A stretch of 64,000 nt of DNA from Actinomycetota bacterium (GCA_016781085.1 JADDQZ010000036.1:26902-90901); one strand, 5' to 3'; counted from the first letter of the stretch, positions 35,604 through 45,276 are shown. Numbers and translations are program-made. Notes: generated by a model from the sequence alone, not told the origin.

Positions 35604-36377
35604 TCAGTCACCATCAAGGTCAGGCAGCGCAGCCCGGATGTACCGGTCGGGGGCTTCGAGAAAGCCGCGGGTCAGGCGCACGGACTCCAGGTCGTCGTAC
35701 TCGCAAGCGCTGATGCAGTCCTCGTCAAGCTCGTAGATCCGCGCCTGAGGACACGCCAGAAGGACCGGCGAGTGTGTGGCCACGATGAACTGCGAGCCGG
35801 CGCGTGCCGCGCGGACCATGATGGCCAGCAGGGCGAGCGCACCACTGACGGACAGTGCCGCTTCGGGCTCGTCGAGGACGTAGAAGCTCTCGGCACCGAA
35901 CCGATTCGCCGCCAAGGCCAGAAACGACTGACCGTGAGATTGCTGGTGCAGCGGGATGTTCCCGTAGAGGGAAATGTCCGGCGCGAAGATCCCGCCACTG
36001 TCGACCAAGCCGGCGACGTTGAAGAAGCTCTCCGCGCGCAGGAAGTAGCCGGTTCGCGGCTTGGTCGAAGACAGGACCGGCTCCAACGCTCCGTTCCAGA
36101 CCGCGCGTGGCACCGCCGGCAATTCGCCGGATCGTTCGAGCTCACCGCCTTGGGTCGCGAATCCCATCGCCTCGGCGATCGCCTCGACGAGCGTCGACTT
36201 ACCGGTGCCGTTGTCGCCGGCCAACAAGGTGATCGGCGCATCAAGCCGCACGTCGTCGATTCCGGCCATGACCGGGAGATCGAACGGAAAGCCTCCGCCC
36301 CACCTCCCCAGATCTCGACGCAATCCGACGACATACGGGCCGCGCCCGAAGCGGCGGACGTCTTTACGGCGAGCCAT
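35604..36377 (-). CDS. AAA/ABC-type ATPase, overcoming-lysogenization-defect-like
   Basis: A 257-residue soluble ATPase. Walker A is LLAGDNGTGKSTLVEAIAEA near 54-63, a degenerate signature SHGQSFLALA appears mid-protein, Walker B is FYVLDEPEAALS and the H-loop is VATHSPVLLACP. It belongs to the AAA_21/AAA_15 group common in actinobacteria, of unknown physiological role. It lacks TOPRIM or other effector domains. It is convergent with the TauE-type gene across 166 bases in which I see nothing, and is preceded by a VOC protein gene 21 bases upstream. Confidence 0.82.
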   Translation of the reverse strand: MARRKDVRRFGRGPYVVGLRRDLGRWGGGFPFDLPVMAGIDDVRLDAPITLLAGDNGTGKSTLVEAIAEAMGFATQGGELERSGELPAVPRAVWNGALEPVLSSTKPRTGYFLRAESFFNVAGLVDSGGIFAPDISLYGNIPLHQQSHGQSFLALAANRFGAESFYVLDEPEAALSVSGALALLAIMVRAARAGSQFIVATHSPVLLACPQARIYELDEDCISACEYDDLESVRLTRGFLEAPDRYIRAALPDLDGD

Positions 36378-36398
36378 GGCGGGACCGTAGCCTCAGCG

Positions 36399-36734
36399 CT
36401 ACGCCCGCGCGAGTCCGAACGGGCTTCCCTCGGAGTCCTTGCAAATCGCCCAGTTGTCTCCGGGGTGGACCACGCTGCCCCCCAGCTCCTCGACGCGGCT
36501 TAAGGCTTCCGCCATGTCACTCACCTGGAAGTAGGGCAGCGAGAACGAGTCCCCAGGACCGCGTCCGCGCGCGTGGACGCCGACGGCAGGCGACTGCGAG
36601 TGTGTCTGCCAACCCTCCCCTTCGCCATCGCGACGCGGTTCCAAGTCCGCTTGCAGTAATCCAGACCAAAAGCGCAGAGCGCGCTGGGGCTCGTCGGCGG
36701 GGAATTCGATCAGCGACAGCGGTGATTTGGGCAC
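36399..36734 (-). CDS. VOC (glyoxalase/bleomycin-resistance-like) protein
   Basis: A 111-residue single VOC domain: SLIEFPADEPQRALRFWSGL at the start, YFQVSDMAEALSRVEELGGS in the middle and DSEGSPFGLARA at the end. Such proteins bind metals or small molecules as dimers; substrate cannot be inferred. It lies 21 bases upstream of the ATPase gene and 84 bases downstream of the SDR gene. Confidence 0.82.
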   Translation of the reverse strand: MPKSPLSLIEFPADEPQRALRFWSGLLQADLEPRRDGEGEGWQTHSQSPAVGVHARGRGPGDSFSLPYFQVSDMAEALSRVEELGGSVVHPGDNWAICKDSEGSPFGLARA

Positions 36735-36818
36735 CGCGCCAACGTAACGCCTCGCGAGTACTGCGATGTCCTTGCCGACACAGCCGTGGGGCGAGAATGA
36801 CCCGGCCTCGTTTTCACT

Positions 36819-38237
36819 TCACCACGGCGAGACCTTGTAGTCCTTCAGGAAGACGCCGTAGAGGTCTTCCCCGGCCTCCCCGCGCACGATCGGGTCGTAG
36901 ACCCGTGCCGCCCCGTCGACGAGATCGAGCGGCGCGTGAAAGCCCGCGTCGGCGAGCCGCATTTTCGTCGGATGGGGCCGCTCGTCGGTGATCCAGCCGG
37001 TGTCGACGCTGGTCATAAGAATACCGTCGGACAGCATTTCCTTGGCACTGGTCCGGGTCAGCATGTTAACCGCGGCTTTCGCCATGTTCGTATGCGGATG
37101 GCCGGGACCCTTGTAGCCCCGGCTGAACTGGCCTTCCATGGCGGAGACGTTGACCACGTAGGTGCGCCGGGCGCGCGAGCTTGCAAGGGCCGAGCGCAGC
37201 CGGCTGATCAGGATAAACGGCGCCGTTTCGTTACAGAGCTGCACTTCTAGCAGCTCGATTGCGTCGATCTCATCGACCACCTGGCTCCAGCTGTTGTGGG
37301 GTTGTAGATCGGGAATCAGGCCGCCGGCGTCAATCGCCGAGCCGCTCGAAATCCGATCGGGCGACGCCGAGCCGGCAGTCAGCGCAAGGGCGGCAAGCGC
37401 GTGCGGCGACGTGGACCATGTGCCGCCGGCGAGTGCGGTCGGGTTGCGCTGAATGCCCCGCCCGATGGTCATGAACTCGGGTAACGGGCCGCTCGGCAAC
37501 GGCACCTTCTCCGCCGCAGCCAAGTGCGCATATGCGGCAGGCGAGCGGCGCACTGTCTGAGCGGCGTTGTTGATCAGGATGTCGAGCGGGCCTTGAGCGG
37601 CGACCTCGTCGGCGAGGGCGATGACGTTGCCGGGGTTGCGCAAATCGATCCCGACGATGCGCAGGCGGTCGATCCAGTCCGCGCTGTCTTGCATCGCGCT
37701 GAAGCGCCGCACCGCGTCGCGCGGGAAGCGAGTGGTGATCGTTGTGTGCGCGCCGTCGCGCAACAGTCGCAACGCGATGTACATGCCGATCTTCGCGCGC
37801 CCACCAGTCAACAGCGCGCGGCGGCCGGTCAAGTCGGTGCGCGCGTCGCGGCGCGCATGGTTGGACGCCGCACAGTCAGGACAAAGCTGGTGGTAGAAGG
37901 CGTCTACTTCGCGGTAACGCCGCTTGCAGATGTAACAAGCCCGAGCACGCAGGAGCGTTCCCGCACGGTCGCCGCTGGCGCCGGGAACGAGCGTCAAGCC
38001 GTGCGTCTCATCGTCGATCCGCCCTGGTGCAGCGGTCGCCGTGGCCGCCGTCACGGCCTGATCGTTGGCCAGGACAGCCGCGCGCCGCTCGGCGCGACGT
38101 TGCTGCTTGACGGTCTTGAACAACGACCCGGTCGCGCGCCGTATTGCCACGGCGTCAGGGTGTTCGGGGGGAAGCTGCTCGACTTCGGCCAGCACGCGCA
38201 GCGTGTCGGTGAGGCGGTCGGGATCGATGCCGGTCAT
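36819..38237 (-). CDS. Short-chain dehydrogenase fused to an N-terminal Cys4 zinc-finger region
   Basis: From ATG 38237 the product has 472 residues. An N-terminal helical region (1-95) is followed by a Cys4 motif (Cys101, 104, 119, 122 in CYICKRRYR...CPDC), then an SDR Rossmann domain with ALLTGGRAKIG (about 141-151), ILINNAAQTVRR and NVSAMEGQFSR. The usual YxxxK active-site Tyr is replaced: the sequence near the Lys is PHTNMAKAA. Such zinc-finger SDRs are known in actinobacteria and fungi; the substrate is unknown. A start at 38297 would add 20 residues across the hairpin and is less likely. Confidence 0.85.
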   Translation of the reverse strand: MTGIDPDRLTDTLRVLAEVEQLPPEHPDAVAIRRATGSLFKTVKQQRRAERRAAVLANDQAVTAATATAAPGRIDDETHGLTLVPGASGDRAGTLLRARACYICKRRYREVDAFYHQLCPDCAASNHARRDARTDLTGRRALLTGGRAKIGMYIALRLLRDGAHTTITTRFPRDAVRRFSAMQDSADWIDRLRIVGIDLRNPGNVIALADEVAAQGPLDILINNAAQTVRRSPAAYAHLAAAEKVPLPSGPLPEFMTIGRGIQRNPTALAGGTWSTSPHALAALALTAGSASPDRISSGSAIDAGGLIPDLQPHNSWSQVVDEIDAIELLEVQLCNETAPFILISRLRSALASSRARRTYVVNVSAMEGQFSRGYKGPGHPHTNMAKAAVNMLTRTSAKEMLSDGILMTSVDTGWITDERPHPTKMRLADAGFHAPLDLVDGAARVYDPIVRGEAGEDLYGVFLKDYKVSPW

Positions 38238-38271
38238 GATCCGGTCAAGAGGGTAGGCGCTCGCAGATGCC

Positions 38272-38302
38272 GTCCCGTGGGCCGCTGTGCGACCCACGGG
38301 AC
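38272..38302 (-). terminator. Hairpin after metK
   Basis: A 10-bp stem, GTCCCGTGGG with CCCACGGGAC, and an 11-base loop follow the metK stop by about 30 bases. It lacks a U-tract but is the strongest hairpin between metK and the SDR gene, so it is a likely actinobacterial-type terminator. Confidence 0.55.
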
Positions 38303-38333
38303 AAAGCGGTCGGGCCTTACACCCGCTAACCGG

Positions 38334-39572
38334 TCAGGAGACCGCGGAAGCGTGTGCGGCACCGAGGCCGGCGTCGACCCGCAGCGCCTCCGCCTTGTCG
38401 GTCTTCTCCCACGTGAAGTCGCGGTCCTCGCGGCCGAAGTGCCCGTAAGCGGCGGTCTTCTGATAGATCGGGCGGTGCAAGTTCAGCGCCGCGCGGAAGG
38501 CGCCGGGGCGTAGATCGAAGTGGCGGTCGACGAGCTCGTGGATCAGCCCGCGGCCGACCTTCTCGGTGCCGAAGGTCTCCACCATCACCGACACCGGGTG
38601 CGCGACGCCGATGGCGTAGGCGACCTGCACCTCACAGCGGTCGGCGAGGCCGGCGGCGACCACGTTCTTGGCGACGTACCGCGCCGCGTAGGCGGCCGAG
38701 CGGTCGACCTTCGACGGGTCCTTGCCGGAGAAGGCACCACCCCCGTGACGCGCCATGCCGCCGTAGGTGTCGACGATGATCTTGCGGCCGGTCAAGCCCG
38801 CGTCGCCGACGGGACCGCCGATGACGAAGCGGCCGGTCGGATTGACCAGGAAGTTCTTGCGCAGCTTCTTGGCGTCGTAGAGATCCTTCGGCAGAATCGG
38901 CTCGACGACGTGCTCCCAAAGGTCCTCGGGAATGAGGGATTCGGCCCCTTCGCGGTGCTGGGTGGAGATCAGCAGCTTCTCGATCTCGACCGGGCGGCCG
39001 TCGCGGTAGCGCACCGAGACCTGTGTCTTTCCGTCCGGGCGCAGATATGGGACGACTTCTGCCTTGCGCACGTCGGCGAGACGCTTGGCCAGGCGGTGCG
39101 CGAGGGAGATCGGCAGCGGCATGAGCTCGTCGGTCTCGCGCGTGGCGTAGCCGAACATCATTCCCTGGTCGCCGGCGCCGGCGATGTCGAGGTCGTCCTC
39201 GTCAGCAGGGTCCGTGCGCGTCTCGAGCGCGTGGTCGACGCCCTGGGCGATGTCGGCCGACTGCTTGTCGATCGCGTTGATGACCGCGCACGAGTCCGCG
39301 GAAAAGCCAAGGTCGGCATCCGTGTAGCCGATCTTGCGGATCGTCTCACGCGCGATCATGGGGATGTCCACGTAAGTCGACGTGGAGATCTCACCGGAGA
39401 TCACGACAAGGCCCGTGTTGACCAGCGTTTCGCAGGCGACGCGGCCGTCGGGATCGTCGCGCATGACCGCGTCCAGGATGCCGTCGGAAATCTGGTCGGC
39501 GATCTTGTCGGGATGTCCTTCGGTGACGGATTCCGACGTGAAGAGATACTCGTTGTCGCTGAACGTACTCAT
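38334..39572 (-). CDS. metK: S-adenosylmethionine synthetase
   Basis: A 412-residue MetK from ATG 39572. It begins [20 protein letters not shown] and has [33 protein letters not shown] and [20 protein letters not shown], covering the ATP/Met and metal sites. It makes SAM from Met and ATP. A GGAGG lies nine bases upstream, inside a tiny upstream ORF whose TGA overlaps the metK ATG. A longer open frame to 39800 reads through the structured leader and is rejected. Confidence 0.96.
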   Translation of the reverse strand: MSTFSDNEYLFTSESVTEGHPDKIADQISDGILDAVMRDDPDGRVACETLVNTGLVVISGEISTSTYVDIPMIARETIRKIGYTDADLGFSADSCAVINAIDKQSADIAQGVDHALETRTDPADEDDLDIAGAGDQGMMFGYATRETDELMPLPISLAHRLAKRLADVRKAEVVPYLRPDGKTQVSVRYRDGRPVEIEKLLISTQHREGAESLIPEDLWEHVVEPILPKDLYDAKKLRKNFLVNPTGRFVIGGPVGDAGLTGRKIIVDTYGGMARHGGGAFSGKDPSKVDRSAAYAARYVAKNVVAAGLADRCEVQVAYAIGVAHPVSVMVETFGTEKVGRGLIHELVDRHFDLRPGAFRAALNLHRPIYQKTAAYGHFGREDRDFTWEKTDKAEALRVDAGLGAAHASAVS

Positions 39573-39595
39573 TGAAGGGCGCCTCCGCAGGTCAT
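39569..39595 (-). CDS. Eight-residue upstream ORF overlapping the metK start
   Basis: ATG at 39595 has a strong Shine-Dalgarno (GAAGGAG, five bases before it) and encodes MTCGGALQ, stopping at a TGA that overlaps the metK ATG (ATGA). This suits translational coupling: ribosomes finishing the peptide could re-initiate at metK. The metK Shine-Dalgarno GGAGG is inside the small ORF. Whether the peptide itself matters is unknown; it holds one Cys codon and no Met codon beyond the start. Confidence 0.5.
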   Translation of the reverse strand: MTCGGALQ

Positions 39596-39718
39596 GTGGT
39601 CTCCTTCCGCGGGGTGCGGTACCGCTGGCGCGGAGGTGCTCGCAAAGGCACCGCCCGCGGGCGTCTTTTCCGAAGATTTGAGCCCGCGCTCCCAGCAAGA
39701 GGAGGTGTTTGACGTAAA
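39596..39718 (-). promoter_or_regulatory. Structured 5' leader of metK (candidate cis-regulatory RNA)
   Basis: Read 5' to 3' on the minus strand, the leader has CGCGGGC paired with GCCCGCG around an inner TCTT/AAGA stem, then GGTGC-loop-GCACC, then the palindrome GCGGTACCGC. CCTCCGC, just after the second hairpin, is complementary to the GCGGAGG at the metK Shine-Dalgarno. This could form alternative structures that open or close the ribosome site. It does not match the S-box (SAM-I) or SAM-IV consensus that I can recall. Confidence 0.45.
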
Positions 39719-39724
39719 AGCCTA
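39719..39724 (-). promoter_or_regulatory. Possible metK -10 box inside a small hairpin
   Basis: Minus-strand TAGGCT lies within AAAGCC-GGTA-GGCTTT, a 6-bp hairpin. If used, transcription starts near 39711 and gives a leader of about 140 bases before metK. No good -35 was found. Confidence 0.35.
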
Positions 39725-39823
39725 CCGGCTTTGGGCGGTTTGCTTGCCACGCATCTGTGCACAAGGTTTTCCGCGGCTTCATGCGTCCTCGTGGATCCAC
39801 CGTGTACGGCTGCCACTCAAAAT

Positions 39824-39841
39824 GCCGGCGGCCCAGCCGGC
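39824..39841 (-). terminator. Hairpin after der
   Basis: GCCGGC-6-GCCGGC followed by ATTTTG on the minus strand lies 20 bases after the der stop. The short T-run makes it a plausible weak intrinsic terminator, separating der from metK. Confidence 0.45.
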
Positions 39842-39861
39842 GGGCCCTGATCCGACGGCCG

Positions 39862-41244
39862 TCAGCGTGACTCGCGCCGACCGCGCTGTCGCGGAGCCTT
39901 CGCCTTGCTTTCCGCTGACTCGTTGCGGCCCTCGGCCGGCTTGCCTTTGCGCTCGGGGAAGTCGATGATCAACGGCACGCCTTCCATCCCGTAACGCTCA
40001 CGCAGCCGGTTTTCCACGTAGTAGGCGTAGTCACGCGTCAACCGGGCGCGTGAGTTCACTTGGATGGCAAAGCGCGGCGGCCGGACCTCGAACTGGGACA
40101 TGTACAGCAACCGCAGGCGCTTTCCCTGCTTGGCGGGCGGCTGGCGCGCAGCGACCAGTTCAGACAGGAAGCGGTTGAGCTCCGGCGTCGCAATGCGGTG
40201 CGCCGAACGGTCGGCCAGGGATAGAGCTTCGATCAACAGCCGCTGGATGTGGCGTCCGGTCAGGGCCGAAGCGGTCAGGACGCGGGGGCGCAACCGCAGC
40301 TTCTGGGCGACGCGCGCTCGCTCGTGGTCGAGATCCGCTTGCTCGGGATCGGTGAGATCCCATTTGTTGAGCACCAGCGCCGTGGCACAACCGGACTTCA
40401 TCGCCAGTTCAGCGATGCGCAGGTCTTGGGAAGTCACCCCGTCCGTCGCGTCGCACACGACCAAGGCGACGTCGGCGCGCTCGGCGGCTCGCTGTGACCG
40501 CAGGACCGTGTAGTACTCGACGGACTCCCGCACTTTCGCCGCGCGCCGGATGCCCGCGGTGTCGACCAGCAGCATGCGGCGGCCTTCGACTTCGATCGGC
40601 GTGTCGACGGCGTCCCGGGTGGTTCCGGCGACGTCGGAGACGATCATCCGCTCGCGGCCGAGAAAGGCGTTCACCAGCGAAGATTTGCCGACGTTTGGAC
40701 GGCCTATGACCGCAAGGCGGACCACGTCGGAGTCGTCTTGCGCTTCTTCTTCGTCGTCGGGAGCAAGCTCGACCAGCCGATCGAGCAAGTCACCCGTGCC
40801 GAGGCCCTGCGCCGCGGACACGGGCAGTGGATCGCCGAAGCCGAGACCATGGAAATCGTGGGCCAGCACGAGGTCCTGCGGCGAGTCGATCTTGTTGGCC
40901 GCCACGACGACGGGAACGTTGCCGCGCCGCAGGATGTCGGCGATCTCTTCGTCACCGGGCCGTAGCCCACCGCGCGCGTCGACGACGAACAGCGCTGCTT
41001 GAGCGTCGGCAAGTGCTGCGCGAACCTGATCTTGAATCGAGACCGCAAGCGGATCGACGTCTTCGAGGTCGACTCCGCCGGTGTCGATCAGAGTGAGGCG
41101 GCGACCGTTCCACTCCGTTTCGAGCTCCTTGCGATCCCGGGTCACCCCCGGGCGCTCGTGCACGACAGCTTCGCGAGTCTGTGTCAGCCGGTTGACGAGC
41201 GAGGACTTGCCGACGTTCGGGTAGCCGACGACTGCGATCTTCAT
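39862..41244 (-). CDS. der: Ribosome biogenesis GTPase Der (EngA)
   Basis: A 460-residue Der with two tandem GTPase domains: [12 protein letters not shown] at the N-terminus with DTGGVD, and [16 protein letters not shown] in the second with DTAGIRR. A C-terminal KH-like domain ends in [11 protein letters not shown], followed by a basic tail. It matures the 50S subunit. It overlaps cmk by four bases; the cmk-der pair is common in actinobacteria. Confidence 0.96.
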   Translation of the reverse strand: MKIAVVGYPNVGKSSLVNRLTQTREAVVHERPGVTRDRKELETEWNGRRLTLIDTGGVDLEDVDPLAVSIQDQVRAALADAQAALFVVDARGGLRPGDEEIADILRRGNVPVVVAANKIDSPQDLVLAHDFHGLGFGDPLPVSAAQGLGTGDLLDRLVELAPDDEEEAQDDSDVVRLAVIGRPNVGKSSLVNAFLGRERMIVSDVAGTTRDAVDTPIEVEGRRMLLVDTAGIRRAAKVRESVEYYTVLRSQRAAERADVALVVCDATDGVTSQDLRIAELAMKSGCATALVLNKWDLTDPEQADLDHERARVAQKLRLRPRVLTASALTGRHIQRLLIEALSLADRSAHRIATPELNRFLSELVAARQPPAKQGKRLRLLYMSQFEVRPPRFAIQVNSRARLTRDYAYYVENRLRERYGMEGVPLIIDFPERKGKPAEGRNESAESKAKAPRQRGRRESR

Positions 41245-41861
41245 CGGGCGACTCCCGCGGAAGCGGCGAGGGCGACTATGTGGTCGACGACCTCGTCGCT
41301 GCTCAAGCGGGTCGTATCGAGCTCTACTGCGTCAGACGCCCTCACCAAGGGAGAATGCTGGCGAGCCTCATCCTGCTCGTCGCGGCGCTTGAGCTCGTAG
41401 AGGACGGTGTCCACGTCGGCGTCGAGCTCGACCGCGCGCCGGCGCGCACGCTCCTGCGGGTCAGCGGTGAGAAAGACCTTGACCGCGGCGTCGGGTACGA
41501 CCACCGTGGCGATGTCGCGGCCCTCCGCCACCCAGTTGCCGTCCGACAACAGGCGCTGCTGTTGTGCAACAAGTGCATCGCGCACTTGCTGATCGGTGGA
41601 AACCTCTGATGCCGCGGCGGAGACTTCCGGCGTGCGGATCGCCTCGGTGACGTCTCGACCGTCAAGCAGCACCCGGCCGCTCAGCGCGATGCGCGCGTCG
41701 CGAGCGATTTCCGCCGCGGGGAGTCCGCTTTCGGTCGCCGCCAAAGCGACGCATCGATACATGGCGCCGGTGTCGAGAAAATGGAAGCCCAGGCGTTGGG
41801 CGACCGCACGAGCGACGGTGGACTTGCCGGCTCCCGCGGGGCCGTCGATGGCGATGACCAT
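41241..41861 (-). CDS. cmk: Cytidylate kinase
   Basis: A 206-residue CMP/dCMP kinase. P-loop [19 protein letters not shown] is near the N-terminus, [12 protein letters not shown] binds substrate, [15 protein letters not shown] and [16 protein letters not shown] follow. It starts 10 bases after aroA and overlaps der by four bases, a typical aroA-cmk-der arrangement. Confidence 0.95.
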   Translation of the reverse strand: MVIAIDGPAGAGKSTVARAVAQRLGFHFLDTGAMYRCVALAATESGLPAAEIARDARIALSGRVLLDGRDVTEAIRTPEVSAAASEVSTDQQVRDALVAQQQRLLSDGNWVAEGRDIATVVVPDAAVKVFLTADPQERARRRAVELDADVDTVLYELKRRDEQDEARQHSPLVRASDAVELDTTRLSSDEVVDHIVALAASAGVAR

Positions 41862-41871
41862 GGGACTTAGG

Positions 41872-43167
41872 CTAGTTGACTAGCATTTGAGCCAGGTCGG
41901 CGCTGAAGCGCGGGTAGGAGACGGCAGCCGCTTCCATGCCGACGACTTCTACGCCTTCGCGGCTCGCCAAGCCGGCCACCGCGCCGAGCATCGCCAACCG
42001 GTGATCGCCGTGCGCGACCAGCCGGCCGCCACGCAGCCCACCCGTCCCCCGGACGACAAAGCCGTCTTCGGTGGCCTCGATGTCGCCGCCCAGAGCGGTC
42101 AGCCCTTCCACGACGGTGGCGATGCGGTCGGATTCCTTCACGCGCAGCTCCTGCGCGCCGCGCACCAGCGTCTCGCCTTCGGCGAAGCAGCCCAGCAGCG
42201 CAACCAGGGGCAGCTCGTCGATCGCCAGCGGGACTTCGCCGGGCTCGACGACGGTTCCGCGCAACTCACCGAAATCGACGCGCAGGTCACAAACAGGCTC
42301 GTTCGGGGTCAGCCTCGCCCCCGGCTCCTCCAGCTCACCTTCGAAGCAAGCACCCATGCGCTCGGCGATGCGCAGGAACCCGGTGCGCGTCCAATTCGTT
42401 CCCATATTGGCGACGGTCACGCTCGATCCCGGCACGAGCAGCGCGGCGGCTACGTGGAAAGCTGCTGAAGAAGGGTCGCCGGGAACAGCGATCGACTCCA
42501 GGAAGATGTCCTCGGCGGTGGCCACGGAGATGCGCGATCCGCTGCGCTGCACTTCTATGCCGGCGCCGACGAGCATGCGTTCGGTGTGGTCACGGCTGGG
42601 CACCGGCTCGATCACCGTCGTGGTTCCCTCCGCCAGCAAGCCGGCGAGCAGCACGCATGACTTCACTTGCGCAGAAGCGACCGGAAGCTCGTACTCGATT
42701 CCGCGCAGCTGAGCGCCTTGAACGGTGAAAGGAGGCAAGCGCCCGTCGCGGGCGTCGATGCGGGCGCCCATGCCCCGTAGCGGCTCAGCGATCCGCTTGA
42801 CGGGACGCCGCCGGATCGAGTCGTCGCCGTCGAGCGTCCAGCGCCCGCCCGGCAGCCCCGCCAGCCAGCCGGGCAGAAGGCGCATCAGCGTCCCCGCGTT
42901 GCCGACGTCGATTTCGGCTGCCCGCGCGCAGTCACGCAGACCGGTCCCTTCGATGATGTAGTCATCGCCGTCCCCACGAACCCGAGCGCCCAAGGCCTGG
43001 ACCGCCGCGAGCGTGGAAAGGGTGTCTTCGCCGCGCAGGTAGTTGGAAACGTGGACAGGACGGCGGCTCATCGCCGACAGCAGGGCGGCGCGGTGGGAGA
43101 TCGACTTGTCCGGCGGCGCGACTGCGCTGCCGCGCAAAGGGCCGGAGGGCGAAAAGGTCTGGTTCAC
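41872..43167 (-). CDS. aroA: 3-phosphoshikimate 1-carboxyvinyltransferase (EPSP synthase)
   Basis: A 431-residue EPSP synthase. It has PPDKSISHRAALLSAMS, GNAGTLMRLLPGWLAG, LPVASAQVKSCVLLAGL and HGDHRLAM. It makes EPSP from shikimate-3-phosphate and PEP. It overlaps tyrA by four bases (ATGA). Residue Gly in GNAGTLMR is the position usually linked to glyphosate class, but the class is not assigned here. Confidence 0.96.
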   Translation of the reverse strand: MNQTFSPSGPLRGSAVAPPDKSISHRAALLSAMSRRPVHVSNYLRGEDTLSTLAAVQALGARVRGDGDDYIIEGTGLRDCARAAEIDVGNAGTLMRLLPGWLAGLPGGRWTLDGDDSIRRRPVKRIAEPLRGMGARIDARDGRLPPFTVQGAQLRGIEYELPVASAQVKSCVLLAGLLAEGTTTVIEPVPSRDHTERMLVGAGIEVQRSGSRISVATAEDIFLESIAVPGDPSSAAFHVAAALLVPGSSVTVANMGTNWTRTGFLRIAERMGACFEGELEEPGARLTPNEPVCDLRVDFGELRGTVVEPGEVPLAIDELPLVALLGCFAEGETLVRGAQELRVKESDRIATVVEGLTALGGDIEATEDGFVVRGTGGLRGGRLVAHGDHRLAMLGAVAGLASREGVEVVGMEAAAVSYPRFSADLAQMLVN

Positions 43168-44234
43168 GGCCGCACCACCGAAAGCCCCAGCGACTCGACG
43201 ACGTCTTCGGCGTCGCTGGCAGCGTCATCGCCGGCCACCCACAGGCCGATCGCGCCCGTGCGGCCGTCGGGGGCGGGATGAAGCGCCATGTCGGTGATGT
43301 TGACGCCGGCGCGGCCGAGCGCCAAGGCGACGTCGGCGACGACGCCCGGCCGGTTCAGCACTGCGACGCGCAACTCGTGCAACGGTCCGCCCGGCACGTC
43401 GGACTCCAGCAGCCGGCGCCGATCCGCGCGCGCCGCCTCGTTCCACTGCGCCACGCGCTCGCCATCGCGCGCAGCCAGGGTGTCACGGACGTCGGTGAGG
43501 CGAGCGATGCAGTCGTCGATCGCTTCGACCAGCACATCGGCGTTCGCCAGATAGATGTCTCGCCACATCGCCGTGTTGGCGCCCGCCACGCGAGTGGCGT
43601 CGCGCAGGCTCGGACCGGCATGAGGGAGACGCTCGCCGTATTCCTCGACGACGGAAGCGGCTTGGGCGATCATCACGTTGGCGAGCACATGTGGCAGATG
43701 CGAGATACCAGCCATCACCCGGTCGTGCGTGTCCGCGTCGACCGCAAAAGGTCGCGCACCGAGATCTACCAGCAAGCGATGCAATCGCTCGTAGAGCATC
43801 CCGTCCGTGATGGAGGATGGCGTGAGAAACCACGGCGCTCCGTCGAACAGATCGCTCCGGGCGTGGGCGACTCCCGCGGTGTGCGCTCCGGCCAGCGGGT
43901 GCCCGCCGATAAAACGCGGATCGCAGACCGCGGCCATGACCGCGCGCTTCGTCGATCCGACGTCGCAGACGACGCAATCCTCGGGCGCAGCGGCGAGCGC
44001 CTCTGAAAGCGCCCCCGCAAGCGCGGCGACGGGCGCCGCCACGAACGCGGCGTCGGCGCCCTCGAGCGCCTCGCGGACAGAGCCGCAGGCATGGTCGAGG
44101 GCGCCGCGCTCAAAGCCCTGAGCGACGGCATCCGGATCGGGATCGAAGCCGCGTACTTCGGCTTGCACGCGCTCGCGGGCCGCCAAGCCGATCGAGCCGC
44201 CGATCAAGCCGACGCCGATGAGCGCGATTCTCAC
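43164..44234 (-). CDS. tyrA: Prephenate dehydrogenase with C-terminal ACT domain
   Basis: A 356-residue TyrA. NAD-binding LIGVGLIGGSIGLAAR opens the protein; GGHPLAGAHTAGVAHAR and ISHLPHVLANVMI are catalytic parts. The C-terminal 75 residues form an ACT domain (HELRVAVLNRPGVVADVALA, then VNITDMALHPAPDG), a likely site for amino-acid feedback. It overlaps aroF and aroA by four bases each, giving aroF-tyrA-aroA coupling. Confidence 0.94.
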   Translation of the reverse strand: MRIALIGVGLIGGSIGLAARERVQAEVRGFDPDPDAVAQGFERGALDHACGSVREALEGADAAFVAAPVAALAGALSEALAAAPEDCVVCDVGSTKRAVMAAVCDPRFIGGHPLAGAHTAGVAHARSDLFDGAPWFLTPSSITDGMLYERLHRLLVDLGARPFAVDADTHDRVMAGISHLPHVLANVMIAQAASVVEEYGERLPHAGPSLRDATRVAGANTAMWRDIYLANADVLVEAIDDCIARLTDVRDTLAARDGERVAQWNEAARADRRRLLESDVPGGPLHELRVAVLNRPGVVADVALALGRAGVNITDMALHPAPDGRTGAIGLWVAGDDAASDAEDVVESLGLSVVRP

Positions 44235-45262
44235 GCGGGAATGCTCGAAAGCACCTTGCCCGCGACTGCGGCCGCACGCTCCACTTGCTCGAGGTAGTCC
44301 GGGAACGTGTCTGAGTACAGCGCCTGCGGGCCGTCGCAGACCGCTTCCTCGGGATGCGGGTGGATCTCCACCATGATCCCGTCGGCGCCCACAGCCGCAG
44401 CCGCCAAGGACAGCGGAGTCACGAGGTCACGCCGCCCTGCGGCGTGACTGGGATCGATGATCACCGGCAGGTGCGACATCTCCTGGAGGACCGGCACGGC
44501 GGTCAAGTCCAGCGTGAAGCGGTAGGCCTTCTCGAACGTGCGAATGCCCCGCTCGCACAGCAGCACGTGCGGGTTGCCTTCTTTGAGCACGTATTCCGAC
44601 GCCATCAGCAGCTCTTCCAGCGTCGAAGAAAGCCCGCGCTTGATCATCACAGGGCAGCCCGCGCGGCCGACTTCCGACAGCAGCGAGTAGTTCTGCATGT
44701 TGCGCGCGCCGATCTGGATGATGTCGGCGACTTCGAGCACGGGCTCGAGGTCACGCGCGTCCATGCACTCGGTGACGATCGGAAGGCCGGTCTCTTCCTT
44801 GGCTTCCTTGAGCAGCTCTAGACCCTCCTCGCCGAGCCCTTGGAAGGCGTACGGCGAGGTACGGGGCTTGTACGCGCCGCCGCGGAACATCGTCGCTCCG
44901 GCGTCCCTGACGATGCGGGCGGTGTCGAGTGTCTGCTCACGAGTCTCGACCGTGCAGACGCCGGCGATCATCGCGAAGTTCTCGCCGCCTACGCGACGGC
45001 CGCCGATCTCGAAGACCGACCGCTCGTTGCTACGGAACTGCGACGAAGCGAGCTTGTACGGCTTGAGAATCGGTACGACCTGCTCGACGCCCGGAGAGCC
45101 TTCCAAGCCGAGGCGGGCCACATGCTCGCGGTCGCCGACGGCGCCGATCACGGTGACTTCCTCGCCCCTCGAGGGGTGGGCGTGCGCTCCGCACGACTCG
45201 ATTCGGTCTATGACGGCCTGGATCTCGTCCTCGGTGGCCGTCGCCTTCATGACGATCATCAT
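44231..45262 (-). CDS. aroF: 3-deoxy-7-phosphoheptulonate (DAHP) synthase, type I-beta with ferredoxin-like N-terminus
   Basis: A 343-residue DAHP synthase, the entry enzyme of aromatic synthesis. A short regulatory domain (1-70, [20 protein letters not shown]) precedes the barrel: [46 protein letters not shown] and [15 protein letters not shown] 45262 has GGAG seven bases upstream. The leader upstream contains a likely aromatic attenuator. It is the first structural gene of an aroF-tyrA-aroA-cmk-der chain with four-base overlaps. Confidence 0.95.
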   Translation of the reverse strand: MMIVMKATATEDEIQAVIDRIESCGAHAHPSRGEEVTVIGAVGDREHVARLGLEGSPGVEQVVPILKPYKLASSQFRSNERSVFEIGGRRVGGENFAMIAGVCTVETREQTLDTARIVRDAGATMFRGGAYKPRTSPYAFQGLGEEGLELLKEAKEETGLPIVTECMDARDLEPVLEVADIIQIGARNMQNYSLLSEVGRAGCPVMIKRGLSSTLEELLMASEYVLKEGNPHVLLCERGIRTFEKAYRFTLDLTAVPVLQEMSHLPVIIDPSHAAGRRDLVTPLSLAAAAVGADGIMVEIHPHPEEAVCDGPQALYSDTFPDYLEQVERAAAVAGKVLSSIPA

Positions 45263-45268
45263 CTTCGG

Positions 45269-45276
45269 TCTCCTAC
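45269..45276 (-). promoter_or_regulatory. aroF Shine-Dalgarno, complementary to the leader-peptide codons
   Basis: Minus-strand GTAGGAGA includes the aroF ribosome-binding GGAG. It is a perfect reverse complement of TCTCCTAC at 45400-45393, which lies inside the Phe-Ser-Tyr codons of the leader ORF. If the two pair, the aroF start site would be hidden. Confidence 0.6.

Noticed and set aside
39596-39850. Known SAM-I or SAM-IV riboswitch before metK
   Set aside because: GAGTGGCAGCC resembles the start of such elements, but the downstream core (GGCAACC with its pairing) cannot be placed. Kept only as an unclassified structured leader.
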